A DNA stretch of 64,000 nt from Fructobacillus papyrifericola (GTDB lineage Bacteria > Bacillota > Bacilli > Lactobacillales > Lactobacillaceae): contig NZ_JAAMFJ010000003.1 in NCBI RefSeq assembly GCF_018437235.1, positions 20,032 to 84,031 on the forward strand, written 5' to 3'. Position 1 is the first letter of the stretch. The number at the start of each line of letters is the position of its first letter. The notes under the pieces are model-generated. The model did not search any database. It saw nothing but the letters and a program-made list of their open reading frames with translations, and was not told the origin of the DNA. Position numbers and translations under genes: made by a program. Positions 44,898 through 53,181 of the stretch are shown one piece after another.

Positions 44898-44906
44898 AGT
44901 ATAGCA
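44898..44906 (-). promoter_or_regulatory. Extended -10 element for the CPBP gene
   Basis: TGCTATACT on the minus strand, 36 nt upstream of the start codon. Confidence 0.5.
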
Positions 44907-44971
44907 TACCAAGCCCTTTTCTCGCTAAAGGCAAGCAAAAGGCGCCCTCTTTCAAAGCCGCCTGCTTGTTT

Positions 44972-45652
44972 TTATTCGCCCTTTTCCAGACTGATCTTTC
45001 CGTCGACCAACTGGTAGATTCGATCGGCCTTATCCTTCAAACGCAGATCGTGGGTAACCACGACCACGGCCTTGTTGGCCTTTTCAGCAATGTCTTTAAA
45101 GAGCTGGCCAACTTCTTGGACGCGCTTTGAATCCAAGGCCGCCGTCGGCTCGTCAGCTAGCAAAAAGTCAGGGTTTCCGTAGAGTGCTCTGGCAATGGCC
45201 ACTCGCTGACTTTGCCCACCGGAGAGTTCTCCTGGGAACTTCTGCAGGAGTTGCTCAATGCCCAAGCGTTCCGCGTACCCTTGAAAAGTCTTCTTGGACA
45301 AGTTATTCGACTTTTTCACCTTATCAACCAGCCGGAACTGATCGGCCACCGTCAAATAGGGCACCAGGCTGTAGGACTGTAAAACAAAGCCAATGTGGTT
45401 TAGTCGAAAGGCATCGGCGGCCTTCCCGTGTTGATTATCAAAGCGCTGACCATTGACGAGCACTTGTCCGTCGGTCGGCTGCTGCAGGCCACCCAAAATG
45501 GTCAGCAAGGTCGACTTTCCTGAACCAGAGGGCCCTAAGATGAGGGTTAGTTCGCCAGCCTTTGCTTCAAAGTTGACGTCAGAAAGCGCTTGGACGCGGT
45601 TGCTACCAGCGCCAAAGACTTTGTTGACTGCCTTTAATTCAAGCTTTTCCAT
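44972..45652 (-). CDS. ABC transporter ATP-binding protein (MacB/LolD type)
   Basis: A 226-residue ATPase with Walker A GPSGSGKST, signature LSGGQSQRVAIARAL and Walker B FLLADEPTAALD, of the group that pairs with FtsX-type permeases. It starts 2 nt after the permease stop, so the two are translated together; the unit is TetR-permease-ATPase. Likely function: export of a toxic compound or lipid-like molecule sensed by the TetR protein. Substrate unknown. Confidence 0.9.
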   Translation of the reverse strand: MEKLELKAVNKVFGAGSNRVQALSDVNFEAKAGELTLILGPSGSGKSTLLTILGGLQQPTDGQVLVNGQRFDNQHGKAADAFRLNHIGFVLQSYSLVPYLTVADQFRLVDKVKKSNNLSKKTFQGYAERLGIEQLLQKFPGELSGGQSQRVAIARALYGNPDFLLADEPTAALDSKRVQEVGQLFKDIAEKANKAVVVVTHDLRLKDKADRIYQLVDGKISLEKGE

Positions 45653-45654
45653 AG

Positions 45655-46707
45655 TTAACCTCCAATGACCGAAACAGGGTCGATTTTTGCAATGATGCGC
45701 ATGGGAATAATGGCACCGATGAGTCCCGTGATGATGAGGAGGATGGCCGTTCCCGTCATCAAGAGCGGATCAAAGGTCATCGGCACGGCCTTTGGAATGG
45801 CCAGTCCGGTCAAAGCAGCCAGCGCCGTTCCCACTCCGACAGCCAAAAGCAAAATCAGAATCGTCTGCGTGAGGGTGTTTAGCACGAGATAGCTAGTTGG
45901 AATTCCCTGAGCCTTCAACACTGCTAGGTTTTCGAGCTTTTGCATGGTCAAGATGTAGAGGAAGATGGCCACGATAACAATCGAAATCACGACCAGAAAG
46001 GCGATCATGAAGAGGAAGGTCTGGTTCTGGGCCGAATAACCGGGCATCTTGTTAAAGAGGGCCGTTTTTGTCAAAATTTCCGTGTTCTTCGTCTTTTCCG
46101 TCAGTTTTTGTTGACTAATCAAACCAGAACCGACAAAGTCGCTGCTAACCCCCTTGACCGAAGGCCAATCCTTCAAGGAGCCATAAACGACCGGTGCCAT
46201 GTTATAAAGGCCGTCCTTGGCAAAGCCAACGACCGTGTATTGGTCTTGTGAAAGACCCATTTGCACTTTTTGGTGCAGCTTAAAGCCGGACTGCTTCAAG
46301 CTATCACCTAAGACGACTTCCTGGTCATTTTGGTTCAAACGGCCTGAGCTTAGTTTAATCGTTTGACGAATGGCGGCCTCTTTTTCAAGACCAACGTAAG
46401 TGGCGGATTGGCGGGCATCCCCGGCCTTCAAAATGCCTTGGGCTAGGCCAACCCGGTCCGTCTTTGCCGGCTGACTGCTAGGTAAATCAGCCTTGGTCAG
46501 CATGGACTGGGCCAAATTGCCGTTGGCGTCCTTTGATAGCAAGACGCTTTGACTTTGCCAGCTATCGACTCCGGCCGTGTTTTGGCTAGCCAATCCCTGG
46601 GCCAACGCGGAGAGAATAAAAATCAGGTAGGCGATGAGTAGAATAACGCCAATCACTAAACCGTAACGTAACTTTTCTTTTTTAATTTCCTGCCAGGCTA
46701 AAAACAT
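45655..46707 (-). CDS. FtsX-type ABC transporter permease
   Basis: A 350-residue permease with the FtsX layout: one N-terminal helix (about 13-38), a large extracytoplasmic domain (about 40-225) and three C-terminal helices (about 230-345) ending near MRIIAKIDPVSVIGG. The opening FLAWQEIKKEKLRYGLV is typical. It begins 11 nt after the TetR stop. Partner of the ATPase at 44972-45652. Confidence 0.88.
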   Translation of the reverse strand: MFLAWQEIKKEKLRYGLVIGVILLIAYLIFILSALAQGLASQNTAGVDSWQSQSVLLSKDANGNLAQSMLTKADLPSSQPAKTDRVGLAQGILKAGDARQSATYVGLEKEAAIRQTIKLSSGRLNQNDQEVVLGDSLKQSGFKLHQKVQMGLSQDQYTVVGFAKDGLYNMAPVVYGSLKDWPSVKGVSSDFVGSGLISQQKLTEKTKNTEILTKTALFNKMPGYSAQNQTFLFMIAFLVVISIVIVAIFLYILTMQKLENLAVLKAQGIPTSYLVLNTLTQTILILLLAVGVGTALAALTGLAIPKAVPMTFDPLLMTGTAILLIITGLIGAIIPMRIIAKIDPVSVIGG

Positions 46708-46718
46708 ATGTCACTCCT

Positions 46719-47213
46719 TTACAACCAGTCTTCCAAGGCGGATAAGCGATCCAAAATGGCGACTTTATCCCCAGGGTTCAAGAAAAAGCGGCGGATCAAA
46801 TGGTGAACGGCCACAGAAGCTAACCAGTTTTGCAGGTTTCCATCGCCTGCTTCTGGTTCCGTTTCATCCTTTTGGGCTTCCAAGATCGCCTCGTTAATCA
46901 CGTAGTAATGGCTGAGAAAGTCCTTGTCCGGGTTTTCATCAATGCCTTCAATAAAGTCCTTGGTTGCCTGAAAGGGATTTTGCCCCTTCATCGATTCGTG
47001 GACCCGCTTCAACACAATGGCCAAGACGTATGAATAGGCGTCGATTTGATCATCAAAGTAGGTGTAGAAAGACCCCCGGGGAATCTTAGCTTCCTCCACG
47101 ATTTCTTTGACCGAAACCGAGAGGAGGTTGCTTTTCGAAAAGACCGTCAGGAGGGCGCTTTCGATTTGCTGCTTCTTTTCTTCTTTCAAATTATCAAACA
47201 TTGCTTTGGGCAT
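46719..47213 (-). CDS. TetR-family transcriptional repressor
   Basis: A 164-residue TetR regulator: helix-turn-helix in the first 50 residues (SVKEIVEEAKIPRGSFYTYFDD), then a helical ligand domain. AAGGAG precedes the ATG at 47213. Two palindromes bracket its promoter, so it most likely represses its own operon, with the ABC exporter genes as targets and the exported compound as inducer. Confidence 0.9.
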   Translation of the reverse strand: MPKAMFDNLKEEKKQQIESALLTVFSKSNLLSVSVKEIVEEAKIPRGSFYTYFDDQIDAYSYVLAIVLKRVHESMKGQNPFQATKDFIEGIDENPDKDFLSHYYVINEAILEAQKDETEPEAGDGNLQNWLASVAVHHLIRRFFLNPGDKVAILDRLSALEDWL

Positions 47214-47227
47214 TGTCTTCTCCTTTT

Positions 47228-47240
47228 TGACACGGTGTCA
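47228..47240. promoter_or_regulatory. TetR operator 2
   Basis: TGACACGGTGTCA, perfect palindrome around the central base, between promoter and ribosome site. Confidence 0.75.
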
Positions 47241-47264
47241 TTCCGCTGACTAGCATACAATATA

Positions 47265-47279
47265 TTGACACAGTGTCAA
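47265..47279. promoter_or_regulatory. TetR operator 1 overlapping the -35 box
   Basis: TTGACACAGTGTCAA, 15-bp palindrome. On the minus strand its TTGACA is also the -35 box, with TATGCT 16 nt further as -10, so binding would block RNA polymerase. Confidence 0.8.
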
Positions 47280-47290
47280 CATTTTTGAAT

Positions 47291-47318
47291 AAAAAAAGAG
47301 AACCGGGCTGGTTCTCTG
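47291..47318 (-). terminator. Terminator of the amino-acid ABC transporter operon
   Basis: AGAGAACC / GGTTCTCT hairpin (47297-47304 with 47310-47317) with a T run on the minus strand. Confidence 0.8.
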
Positions 47319-47346
47319 GTGAAACAACGGTAACAGGATGGATAGG

Positions 47347-48090
47347 CTAGTCAAAGACAACCTGCTCAATAAAGCGTTTTGTGAGGCTTTCTTTTGGATT
47401 CGTAAAAATCGTTTGCGGATCCCCTTCTTCAATGACTTTGCCATTGTCCATGAGCCAGATTTTATCCGAAATTTTCTTGGCAAAATTCATTTCATGGGTG
47501 ACGACCACCATCGTCATCTTTTCGGCCGCCAATTTCTGGATAACTTTCAAGACTTCCTTGACGTTTTCGGGATCCAGTGCCGAAGTCGGTTCGTCAAAAA
47601 AGAGGACCTTTGGCTGCATGGCCAGGGCTCTGGCAATGGCCACCCGTTGCTTTTGACCGCCCGAGAGCGAATTTGGATAGGCAGCGGCCTTGTCGGCCAT
47701 TCCGACTTGCTTCAGATAGAACATTGCCTCTTGGTTCGCCTGCTCTAGGGATAACTTTTTGACTCGAATTGGCCCGAGGGTCACGTTTTGCAAAACCGTT
47801 TGATTGGGAAAAAGGTTAAAGTTTTGAAAGACCATGCCGATTTTTTCGCCAAGGTGGGACAAGTCTTTTTTGGTCGACTTGGTCAAATCCTCCCCCTCAA
47901 AGATGACCGTCCCCGAACTGGGGGCATCCAGTTGGCTCATCGCCCGTAGTAAAGTCGACTTGCCAGAGCCCGAGGGACCGATGATCGTCAGCACCTGACT
48001 TTCAGCAACTTCGCCAGTAATCCCCTTCAATACTTCGTTGCCCTTAAATTCTTTCTTTACGTTTTTTACTGTTATTGCGGCTTTAGTCAT
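47347..48090 (-). CDS. Polar amino-acid ABC transporter ATP-binding protein (GlnQ type)
   Basis: A 247-residue ATPase with Walker A GPSGSGKST, the FQNFNLFPNQTVLQNVTLGPI stretch typical of polar amino-acid uptake systems, signature LSGGQKQRVAIARAL and Walker B VLFFDEPTSALDPE. It overlaps the end of the binding-protein/permease gene by 8 nt, so the two are coupled. The operon is under the T-box at 49.6-49.8 kb. Confidence 0.92.
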   Translation of the reverse strand: MTKAAITVKNVKKEFKGNEVLKGITGEVAESQVLTIIGPSGSGKSTLLRAMSQLDAPSSGTVIFEGEDLTKSTKKDLSHLGEKIGMVFQNFNLFPNQTVLQNVTLGPIRVKKLSLEQANQEAMFYLKQVGMADKAAAYPNSLSGGQKQRVAIARALAMQPKVLFFDEPTSALDPENVKEVLKVIQKLAAEKMTMVVVTHEMNFAKKISDKIWLMDNGKVIEEGDPQTIFTNPKESLTKRFIEQVVFD

Positions 48091-49543
48091 GGTTCATTTT
48101 CCTTTCAAAATGGTTTAACAAGCGGGTCAATGTAAAGGTCATCAAGAAGTAAATCACCATCACGACCACAATTGGCGCAACGGCCCGATAGGTGTCGGCC
48201 CGAACCACGTTCAATTGATAGATCAAATCAGAGACACCAATAATGGACACAATGGAACTTTCCTTCAAAACGGAAATGAATTCGTTTCCAAGCGATGGCC
48301 AGATGTTTTTAAAGGCTTGGGGAAGAATAACGAAGCGCATGGTGTCGACTTTTGAAAAGCCGATACTCTGAGCCGCTTCCGTCTGCCCCTTATCCAAACT
48401 GTTGATCCCACCACGAATAATTTCAGCGACATAGGCGCCAGAATTCAAGGCAACGGCAATAATACCAGCCGTTAATGCGGGTAGGTTGATCAGCGTGCCC
48501 AGGCCAAAGTAAACAAGCAAGACCTGCACCATCATTGGCGTTCCACGAACAATTTCGATGTAGGCGGTCGCTGGCCAAGAAAGAACCTTCCAAGCCGACA
48601 ACTTCATCATGACCAAAAGCAAGCCAAGTAAAATCCCAAAGAAAACGGCCAGAACGGCAATCAAGCTGGTGTTCAAAAAGCCGTTGTAGAAGTAGTGCCA
48701 GTAGCGCAGCATGGACGTATCCTCGGCGTTGTCATCAACGTACTTCCCAGCTTCTTTCAAATACTTATCCGTCCAGTGGTTCTTTTGAATCTTGTCGATC
48801 GATTGGTTAACGGCGTTAATCAAGCTCGTTGATCCTTTGGCTGCTGCCACTGCCTTACCACTCTCAACCGAATCGTTTGGATAACCGGCATCAATCATGG
48901 CCAGCTTTTTGTTGTGGGCAACGTAGGCTTGAGCAACGGGCTTTTCAATTCCGACCGCATCGACTTTTCCATTTTCGAGGGCAAAAATCAGGTCGGCCGT
49001 CTTGTCCATGTTCGACACCGTGCTGTCGTCAAAGTACTTTTGGGCTAAGTTGTTTTGCAAAGAGCCCGTTTGCGTCCCAATTTTTTGCCCATGCAACTTC
49101 TTGGCTGTCGGATACTTCTGAAGGTCTTTTTTGTTGATTAAGAAGGTTTGGCCACCCGTGTAATAGTTCTTCGAAAAATCAACTGACTGCTTCCGCTCGT
49201 CGGTAACCGACAGACCGGCAATGGCAATGTCGGCTTTTCCGGTTTGGATGGCTGCCAAGACCGAGCCAAAGTCCATGTTTAAGATCTTCAACTTAACCCC
49301 CAGGTCCTTGGCGATTTGCTTGGCCACTTCAATATCCAAACCAACGTCTTCAGTTTTCCCATTAACTGTCGTTTGTGACTCAAAGGGCGGGTAGTCCGGG
49401 GAAGTCGCGACTTTTAAAACACCGGTCTCCTTTACCTTTTGCAAGCTGTTATCGTCTGCCGAAGCGCTCAGTGCACCCGGTCCAATCATCATGAAGCTGG
49501 CTATGGCAATGGCCAACCAAGCTCCGATCTTCTTCATCATCAT
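48083..49543 (-). CDS. Amino-acid ABC transporter: substrate-binding protein fused to permease
   Basis: A 486-residue fusion: signal peptide (1-27, MMMKKIGAWLAI... ASA), a type-3 periplasmic-binding domain (about 30-260; ATSPDYPPFE, GLDIEVAKQIA, GLSVTDERK), then a permease of several helices (about 275-480) with TPMMVQVLLVYFGLG and the EAAQSIGFSKVDTM EAA loop. The fusion replaces the usual lipoprotein anchor. The first of three consecutive ATGs (49543) follows GAGGAG; the frame open up to 49846 is the T-box leader and is not translated. Substrate: asparagine, arginine or another polar amino acid, see the T-box. Confidence 0.92.
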   Translation of the reverse strand: MMMKKIGAWLAIAIASFMMIGPGALSASADDNSLQKVKETGVLKVATSPDYPPFESQTTVNGKTEDVGLDIEVAKQIAKDLGVKLKILNMDFGSVLAAIQTGKADIAIAGLSVTDERKQSVDFSKNYYTGGQTFLINKKDLQKYPTAKKLHGQKIGTQTGSLQNNLAQKYFDDSTVSNMDKTADLIFALENGKVDAVGIEKPVAQAYVAHNKKLAMIDAGYPNDSVESGKAVAAAKGSTSLINAVNQSIDKIQKNHWTDKYLKEAGKYVDDNAEDTSMLRYWHYFYNGFLNTSLIAVLAVFFGILLGLLLVMMKLSAWKVLSWPATAYIEIVRGTPMMVQVLLVYFGLGTLINLPALTAGIIAVALNSGAYVAEIIRGGINSLDKGQTEAAQSIGFSKVDTMRFVILPQAFKNIWPSLGNEFISVLKESSIVSIIGVSDLIYQLNVVRADTYRAVAPIVVVMVIYFLMTFTLTRLLNHFERKMNHD

Positions 49544-49579
49544 CTTTCTTCTCCTCTTTTTTCGTTGGGCGTAAACAAT

Positions 49580-49828
49580 AAAAAAACGCCCTTTAGTCAT
49601 TTGACTAAAGGACGTTTGCACGCGGTACCACCTTGATTGTGCTAAAAAAGCACCTCTCATTATTCGATCAAAACTACTAATCGTCAGCTCTTTAATGGGA
49701 GCACCCAGCATGGTTTTCATCGCATGCACCATGAGGCGACGTTCGCCTAATCCTACCCTGTGTTTCACACTAACCAACACTTCACTGCGCGGTAAGAAGA
49801 AGACTACTACTTCCTCAGCAACGTTTTT
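49580..49828 (-). promoter_or_regulatory. T-box riboswitch controlling the amino-acid ABC operon
   Basis: On the minus strand the leader carries the T-box sequence AAGGTGGTACCGCG (49621-49634) followed by a terminator with 14-bp arms (49586-49599, 49602-49615) and a T run. Stem I closes by TGAGG/CCTCA (49813-49817 with 49732-49736), with the AGTA motif on the 5' side. The specifier strand reads GGCGAACGTCG: AAC (Asn, 49741-49743) or, if GAA belongs to the loop-E motif, CGT (Arg, 49739-49741). Uncharged cognate tRNA would switch on transport. Confidence 0.88.
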
Positions 49829-49918
49829 TATTATTAACTTGTCCATAACTATAACAGGTTATTTTCATAATGCAACACTTTTATGAGAGAAATTTTAATA
49901 TATCATCAAAAAGTCCGA

Positions 49919-51097
49919 TTAGATCATGTCCAGGTGCGTCTGGTTGGCTTTAATCCAGCCCATCTTCCGCATTGCCCAGTAGGTAAAGAAGGAGATGACA
50001 ACTGGAATGGCGACGGCCACGCCCATGTAGGCAGCAAAGATGCCAACCCCCTTACCAAAGAGGGCCAGTGGGACGATGAAGGAGTTAAAGCCGATACCCG
50101 CCATGGTAAAGGGCACCGAAATGTGGAAGACCATCGTGGCAATCGGTGCGGCAATGGCCGCCCCAATCATTGGTGGAATCAGAATCATGGGGTTCTTAAT
50201 CACGTTTGGAAACTGAATCTTTGGTGTCACAATTCCTTGGGCGATGGTCGCCCCAATCTTGTTTTCATGCCATGACATGGCTGGGTAGGAAACAAAGACG
50301 GCGGTCGTTCCAACCAGGATGGCACCGGCCGCATCGGCAGAGGTAATGCCAGTGGCCCCGATGGCAACGGCCAGGGCAGCGGCGGAAGCCGGTGTCATCG
50401 TCATTGCACCGAAGGCCATGGCGACGATGGCCGTTCCAATAATTGGGTTAACGGCAACCATGGACGCAATGCTATGACCCAGCCAAACCAGGAAGGGCGT
50501 GGTGACGATGGCCAGATAATATCCGGCAATCGTTCCAACAATGGTGGTGGAAGCTGGCACAATGATCATGTCCAGCGGCGTCTTACCAGACAGCCACTTG
50601 CCAAAGAGAACGGCAATCAGCCCAGCTAAGACGGCCGAAATCGGTTGCCCCGTGGTCATCACGGCAGAACCGGCGACTTGGGCAGATGAGAAGCCCGTCA
50701 TCGTCTTTAAGACCATTGGCGTTGTGGTGAAGAAAACCGCGTTGGCGCCAACCGTGGAAGCGGCCATAGCGGAGAACATGACCATTGTGTTCGTCTTCAT
50801 TTGCGAAGCAATGGCTGCACCAAAGGCGGCTGGCAGGATGACTTTGGTCACCGCCCCCATCTGCACCATTGGTCCCCAGTGGATGAAACCAGCAATCGTT
50901 TGCAGTAAAAGACCCATCCCAAGCGTCACCAAGATGGCGTTTGAAACGGCGGCCGACACGTTGTAAACGTATTCTTTTACCGTTGATTGTCCCTTTTCCT
51001 GCTTTTCCATTGCCTGTTCAGACTGTTCAAAGTCCTTAATGTTTTCTTCTTTTTTCCCGTTAGCGGCCATCGCCGCCTGATTTCCTGACATATCCAT
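49919..51097 (-). CDS. PTS EIIC-like membrane protein of the PfoR group
   Basis: A 392-residue membrane protein of the PTS_EIIC_2/PfoR family: a charged cytoplasmic head (about 1-40, KEENIKDFEQSEQAMEKQEKGQ region) and about ten hydrophobic, glycine-rich helices. It stands alone with no EIIA or EIIB partner, so PTS transport is doubtful; the family's role is unknown. AAGGA precedes the ATG at 51097. Expression is predicted to be governed by a leader-peptide attenuator (51122-51309) that reads leucine codons, which argues for a link with branched-chain amino-acid supply. Confidence 0.8.
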   Translation of the reverse strand: MDMSGNQAAMAANGKKEENIKDFEQSEQAMEKQEKGQSTVKEYVYNVSAAVSNAILVTLGMGLLLQTIAGFIHWGPMVQMGAVTKVILPAAFGAAIASQMKTNTMVMFSAMAASTVGANAVFFTTTPMVLKTMTGFSSAQVAGSAVMTTGQPISAVLAGLIAVLFGKWLSGKTPLDMIIVPASTTIVGTIAGYYLAIVTTPFLVWLGHSIASMVAVNPIIGTAIVAMAFGAMTMTPASAAALAVAIGATGITSADAAGAILVGTTAVFVSYPAMSWHENKIGATIAQGIVTPKIQFPNVIKNPMILIPPMIGAAIAAPIATMVFHISVPFTMAGIGFNSFIVPLALFGKGVGIFAAYMGVAVAIPVVISFFTYWAMRKMGWIKANQTHLDMI

Positions 51098-51121
51098 CTT
51101 TCTCTTCCTTTCAAATCAAAC

Positions 51122-51204
51122 AAAAAAGTCCCGGTAGTACGTAAACGTAACTACCGGGACCATCATTGGTGAGCAGTTACTAGGCGTCGACACCCTAGTA
51201 ACTG
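51122..51204 (-). promoter_or_regulatory. Attenuator: antiterminator and terminator hairpins before the PfoR-like gene
   Basis: Minus strand: stem 2:3 CAGTTACTAGG / CCTAGTAACTG (51194-51204 with 51174-51184) and the terminator GTCCCGGTAG / CTACCGGGAC (51151-51160 with 51128-51137) with a T run. Two alternatives compete: CCTAGT at the peptide's stop codon (51225-51230) with ACTAGG (51194-51199), and GTAACT (51175-51180) with AGTTAC (51147-51152). That is the classical 1:2, 2:3, 3:4, 4:5 layout. Confidence 0.75.
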
Positions 51205-51225
51205 ATCCATACAAAAATCAACTCA

Positions 51226-51309
51226 CTAGGATGTCCATAGCAAGCTCAACAACAAGGCAAATTCAGATGACTTAAATGAAGCGGTATTCTTTGATTGAGA
51301 GATAAACAT
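51226..51309 (-). CDS. 27-residue leucine-rich leader peptide
   Basis: A short open frame too small for usual gene calling. It begins with ATG at 51309, eight bases after GGGAGG (51318-51323), and ends with TAG at 51226. The last third reads FALLLSLLW followed by TS, that is five leucines in six residues except one Ser, four of them TTG codons. The stop codon lies inside the first arm of the attenuator, so ribosome position would decide which hairpin forms. Three Phe codons occur upstream of the Leu run. Confidence 0.75.
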   Translation of the reverse strand: MFISQSKNTASFKSSEFALLLSLLWTS

Positions 51310-51347
51310 AGCGTCATCCTCCCTTCCTGATGTTTTATGATAAATTT

Positions 51348-51375
51348 ATTATAACATGAGATTTCGATTAAACAA
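51348..51375 (-). promoter_or_regulatory. Promoter of the leader peptide and PfoR-like gene
   Basis: TTGTTT (51370-51375), 16-nt spacer, TATAAT (51348-51353) with a TG extension on the minus strand, about 25 nt before the leader's ribosome site. Confidence 0.65.
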
Positions 51376-51384
51376 GAGGAAAAC

Positions 51385-51412
51385 AAAAAAAGTTGGTCAA
51401 AGCCAACTTTTT
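51385..51412 (-). terminator. Terminator after fhs
   Basis: AAAGTTGG / CCAACTTT hairpin with a T run on the minus strand, directly after the stop. Confidence 0.8.
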
Positions 51413-51415
51413 TCT

Positions 51416-53083
51416 TTAAAAGAGCCCTTTTATGCGACCCTTTTCATCGATATCAATGTCCATGGCTGCCGGATGCTTTGGCAAACCAGGCATCGTCAAC
51501 ACGTTGCCCGTCAAAGCAACCAGGAAACCAGCCCCCAACTTCGGCACAAATTCCCGCACGTGCACGGTAAAGTCCTTTGGCGCTCCCAGTTTCTTAGCAT
51601 CGTCAGAAAGTGAGTACTGGGTCTTGGCCATGACAATTGGCAACTTATCCCAACCAAGGGCTTCAAAGTTCTTCAATTGCTTTTGCGCCTTGTCAGACAG
51701 TTCAACACCGTCACCACCATAGATATTTTGAACAATTTTGTTCATCTTTTCCACGGCAGAATCAGCCGCTGCATAGAGTGGGGAAAACTTTGATTCTTCC
51801 TCGGCCTTTTCCACGACTAAGGCAGCCAAGTCCTTGGCCCCATCCCCACCATGGGCCCAGACATCCGCCGTAACGGCTTCTGCTCCAACGGCCGCAGCGG
51901 CTTCTTTCACCATGGCAAGCTCAGCGTCCGTATCGGCCGTAAAGCGGTTTACCGCCACCACAACGGGTGCGCCATAGCGCTTCATCGCTTTGATGTTCTG
52001 CTGGAGGTTTTCTACACCATCTGAAAGAGCCTGCAAATCCTCTTGATTCAAATCGGCCAAAGCCTGACCCCCGTGGTGTTTCAAGGCTCGAACCGTGGCG
52101 ACAACCACCACAACGTCCGGTGCCTTGCCCAACTTTGGCACCTTAATGTCCATGAACTTCTCACCACCGAGATCAGCCCCGAAGCCCGCTTCCGTCACGG
52201 CATAGTCGGCTAAAGTCAAAGCCGCCCGCGTGGCCTGAACCGAATTGGTTCCCTGGGCAATGTTGGCAAAGGGTCCGCCGTGAATAATGGCCGGCGTGTG
52301 GGCCAGGGTCTGCACCAGGTTTGGCTTAATGGCGTCCTTCAAAAGCACTGTCAAGGCACCCGCCACGCCCAAGTCCTTAACCGTCACCGGCTTCTTATCA
52401 AAGTCGTAGGCGACCACAATTTTTTCAATGCGGCCCTTCAAATCCATCAAGTCCGTCGACAAAGTCAAAATCGCCATCATTTCAGAGGCCACCGTGATGT
52501 CAAAGCCGTCCTCCCGCGGTACCCCGGAGGTAGGGCCACCCAGGCCAATCGTCGTGTGACGGAGGGCCCGGTCGTTAATGTCTAGAACTCGCTTCCAGAT
52601 CACTCGGCGCTGATCAATGTGCAAAGGATTGCCCTGGTAAATGCTGTTATCTAAAGCAGCCGACAGCATGTTGTGAGCGGCCGTTAAGGCGTGAAAGTCA
52701 CCAGTAAAGTGCAGATTAATGTCGGCCATTGGAATGACTTGGGAATAACCGCCACCGGTGGCCCCACCCTTCAGGCCCATGACTGGACCAAGGGATGGTT
52801 CACGCAGAGCAATCATCGTTTTCTTGCCGGCTGCTTGCAAGGCATCGGCCAGTCCGACCGTCACCGTTGACTTGCCTTCCCCTGCCGGGGTTGGGTTAAT
52901 GGACGTCACCAGAATCAGTTTCCCTTCGTGCTTTCGTTGCACGCTTTTATCTAGGTTGATTTTCGCCTTATCGTAACCGTAGGGTTCGATTTCACTTGGC
53001 AGCAAGCCAGCTTTTTCAGCAATTTCACTGATTGGCAACAATTCCGCTTCTTGAGCAATTTCAATATCGGTCTTCATGGGCAT
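51416..53083 (-). CDS. fhs: Formate-tetrahydrofolate ligase
   Basis: A 555-residue enzyme making 10-formyl-THF from formate, THF and ATP for purine and one-carbon metabolism. Seen: the P-loop-like [57 protein letters not shown], and [17 protein letters not shown]. The start is ATG at 53083 (GGGAGG four bases away) or the next ATG two codons on. A likely -10 (GGTATACT) lies upstream. Monocistronic. Confidence 0.97.
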   Translation of the reverse strand: MPMKTDIEIAQEAELLPISEIAEKAGLLPSEIEPYGYDKAKINLDKSVQRKHEGKLILVTSINPTPAGEGKSTVTVGLADALQAAGKKTMIALREPSLGPVMGLKGGATGGGYSQVIPMADINLHFTGDFHALTAAHNMLSAALDNSIYQGNPLHIDQRRVIWKRVLDINDRALRHTTIGLGGPTSGVPREDGFDITVASEMMAILTLSTDLMDLKGRIEKIVVAYDFDKKPVTVKDLGVAGALTVLLKDAIKPNLVQTLAHTPAIIHGGPFANIAQGTNSVQATRAALTLADYAVTEAGFGADLGGEKFMDIKVPKLGKAPDVVVVVATVRALKHHGGQALADLNQEDLQALSDGVENLQQNIKAMKRYGAPVVVAVNRFTADTDAELAMVKEAAAAVGAEAVTADVWAHGGDGAKDLAALVVEKAEEESKFSPLYAAADSAVEKMNKIVQNIYGGDGVELSDKAQKQLKNFEALGWDKLPIVMAKTQYSLSDDAKKLGAPKDFTVHVREFVPKLGAGFLVALTGNVLTMPGLPKHPAAMDIDIDEKGRIKGLF

Positions 53084-53136
53084 CTTCCCTCCCTGTTTCT
53101 TCTTAATCAGTATACCCGATTTTTACTTTTGCCATT

Positions 53137-53164
53137 AAAAAAGCGACCGAAACGGTCGCTTTTG
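53137..53164 (-). terminator. Terminator after the ClC gene
   Basis: AAAAGCGACCG / CGGTCGCTTTT hairpin with a 3-nt loop and a T run on the minus strand. Confidence 0.85.
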
Positions 53165-53181
53165 ACTTTAAATTGTTTACC

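Noticed and set aside
49544..49846. N-terminal extension of the amino-acid transporter fusion by about 100 residues
   Set aside because: The stretch is the T-box leader and its terminator; GAGGAG before the ATG at 49543 and the signal peptide mark the true start.
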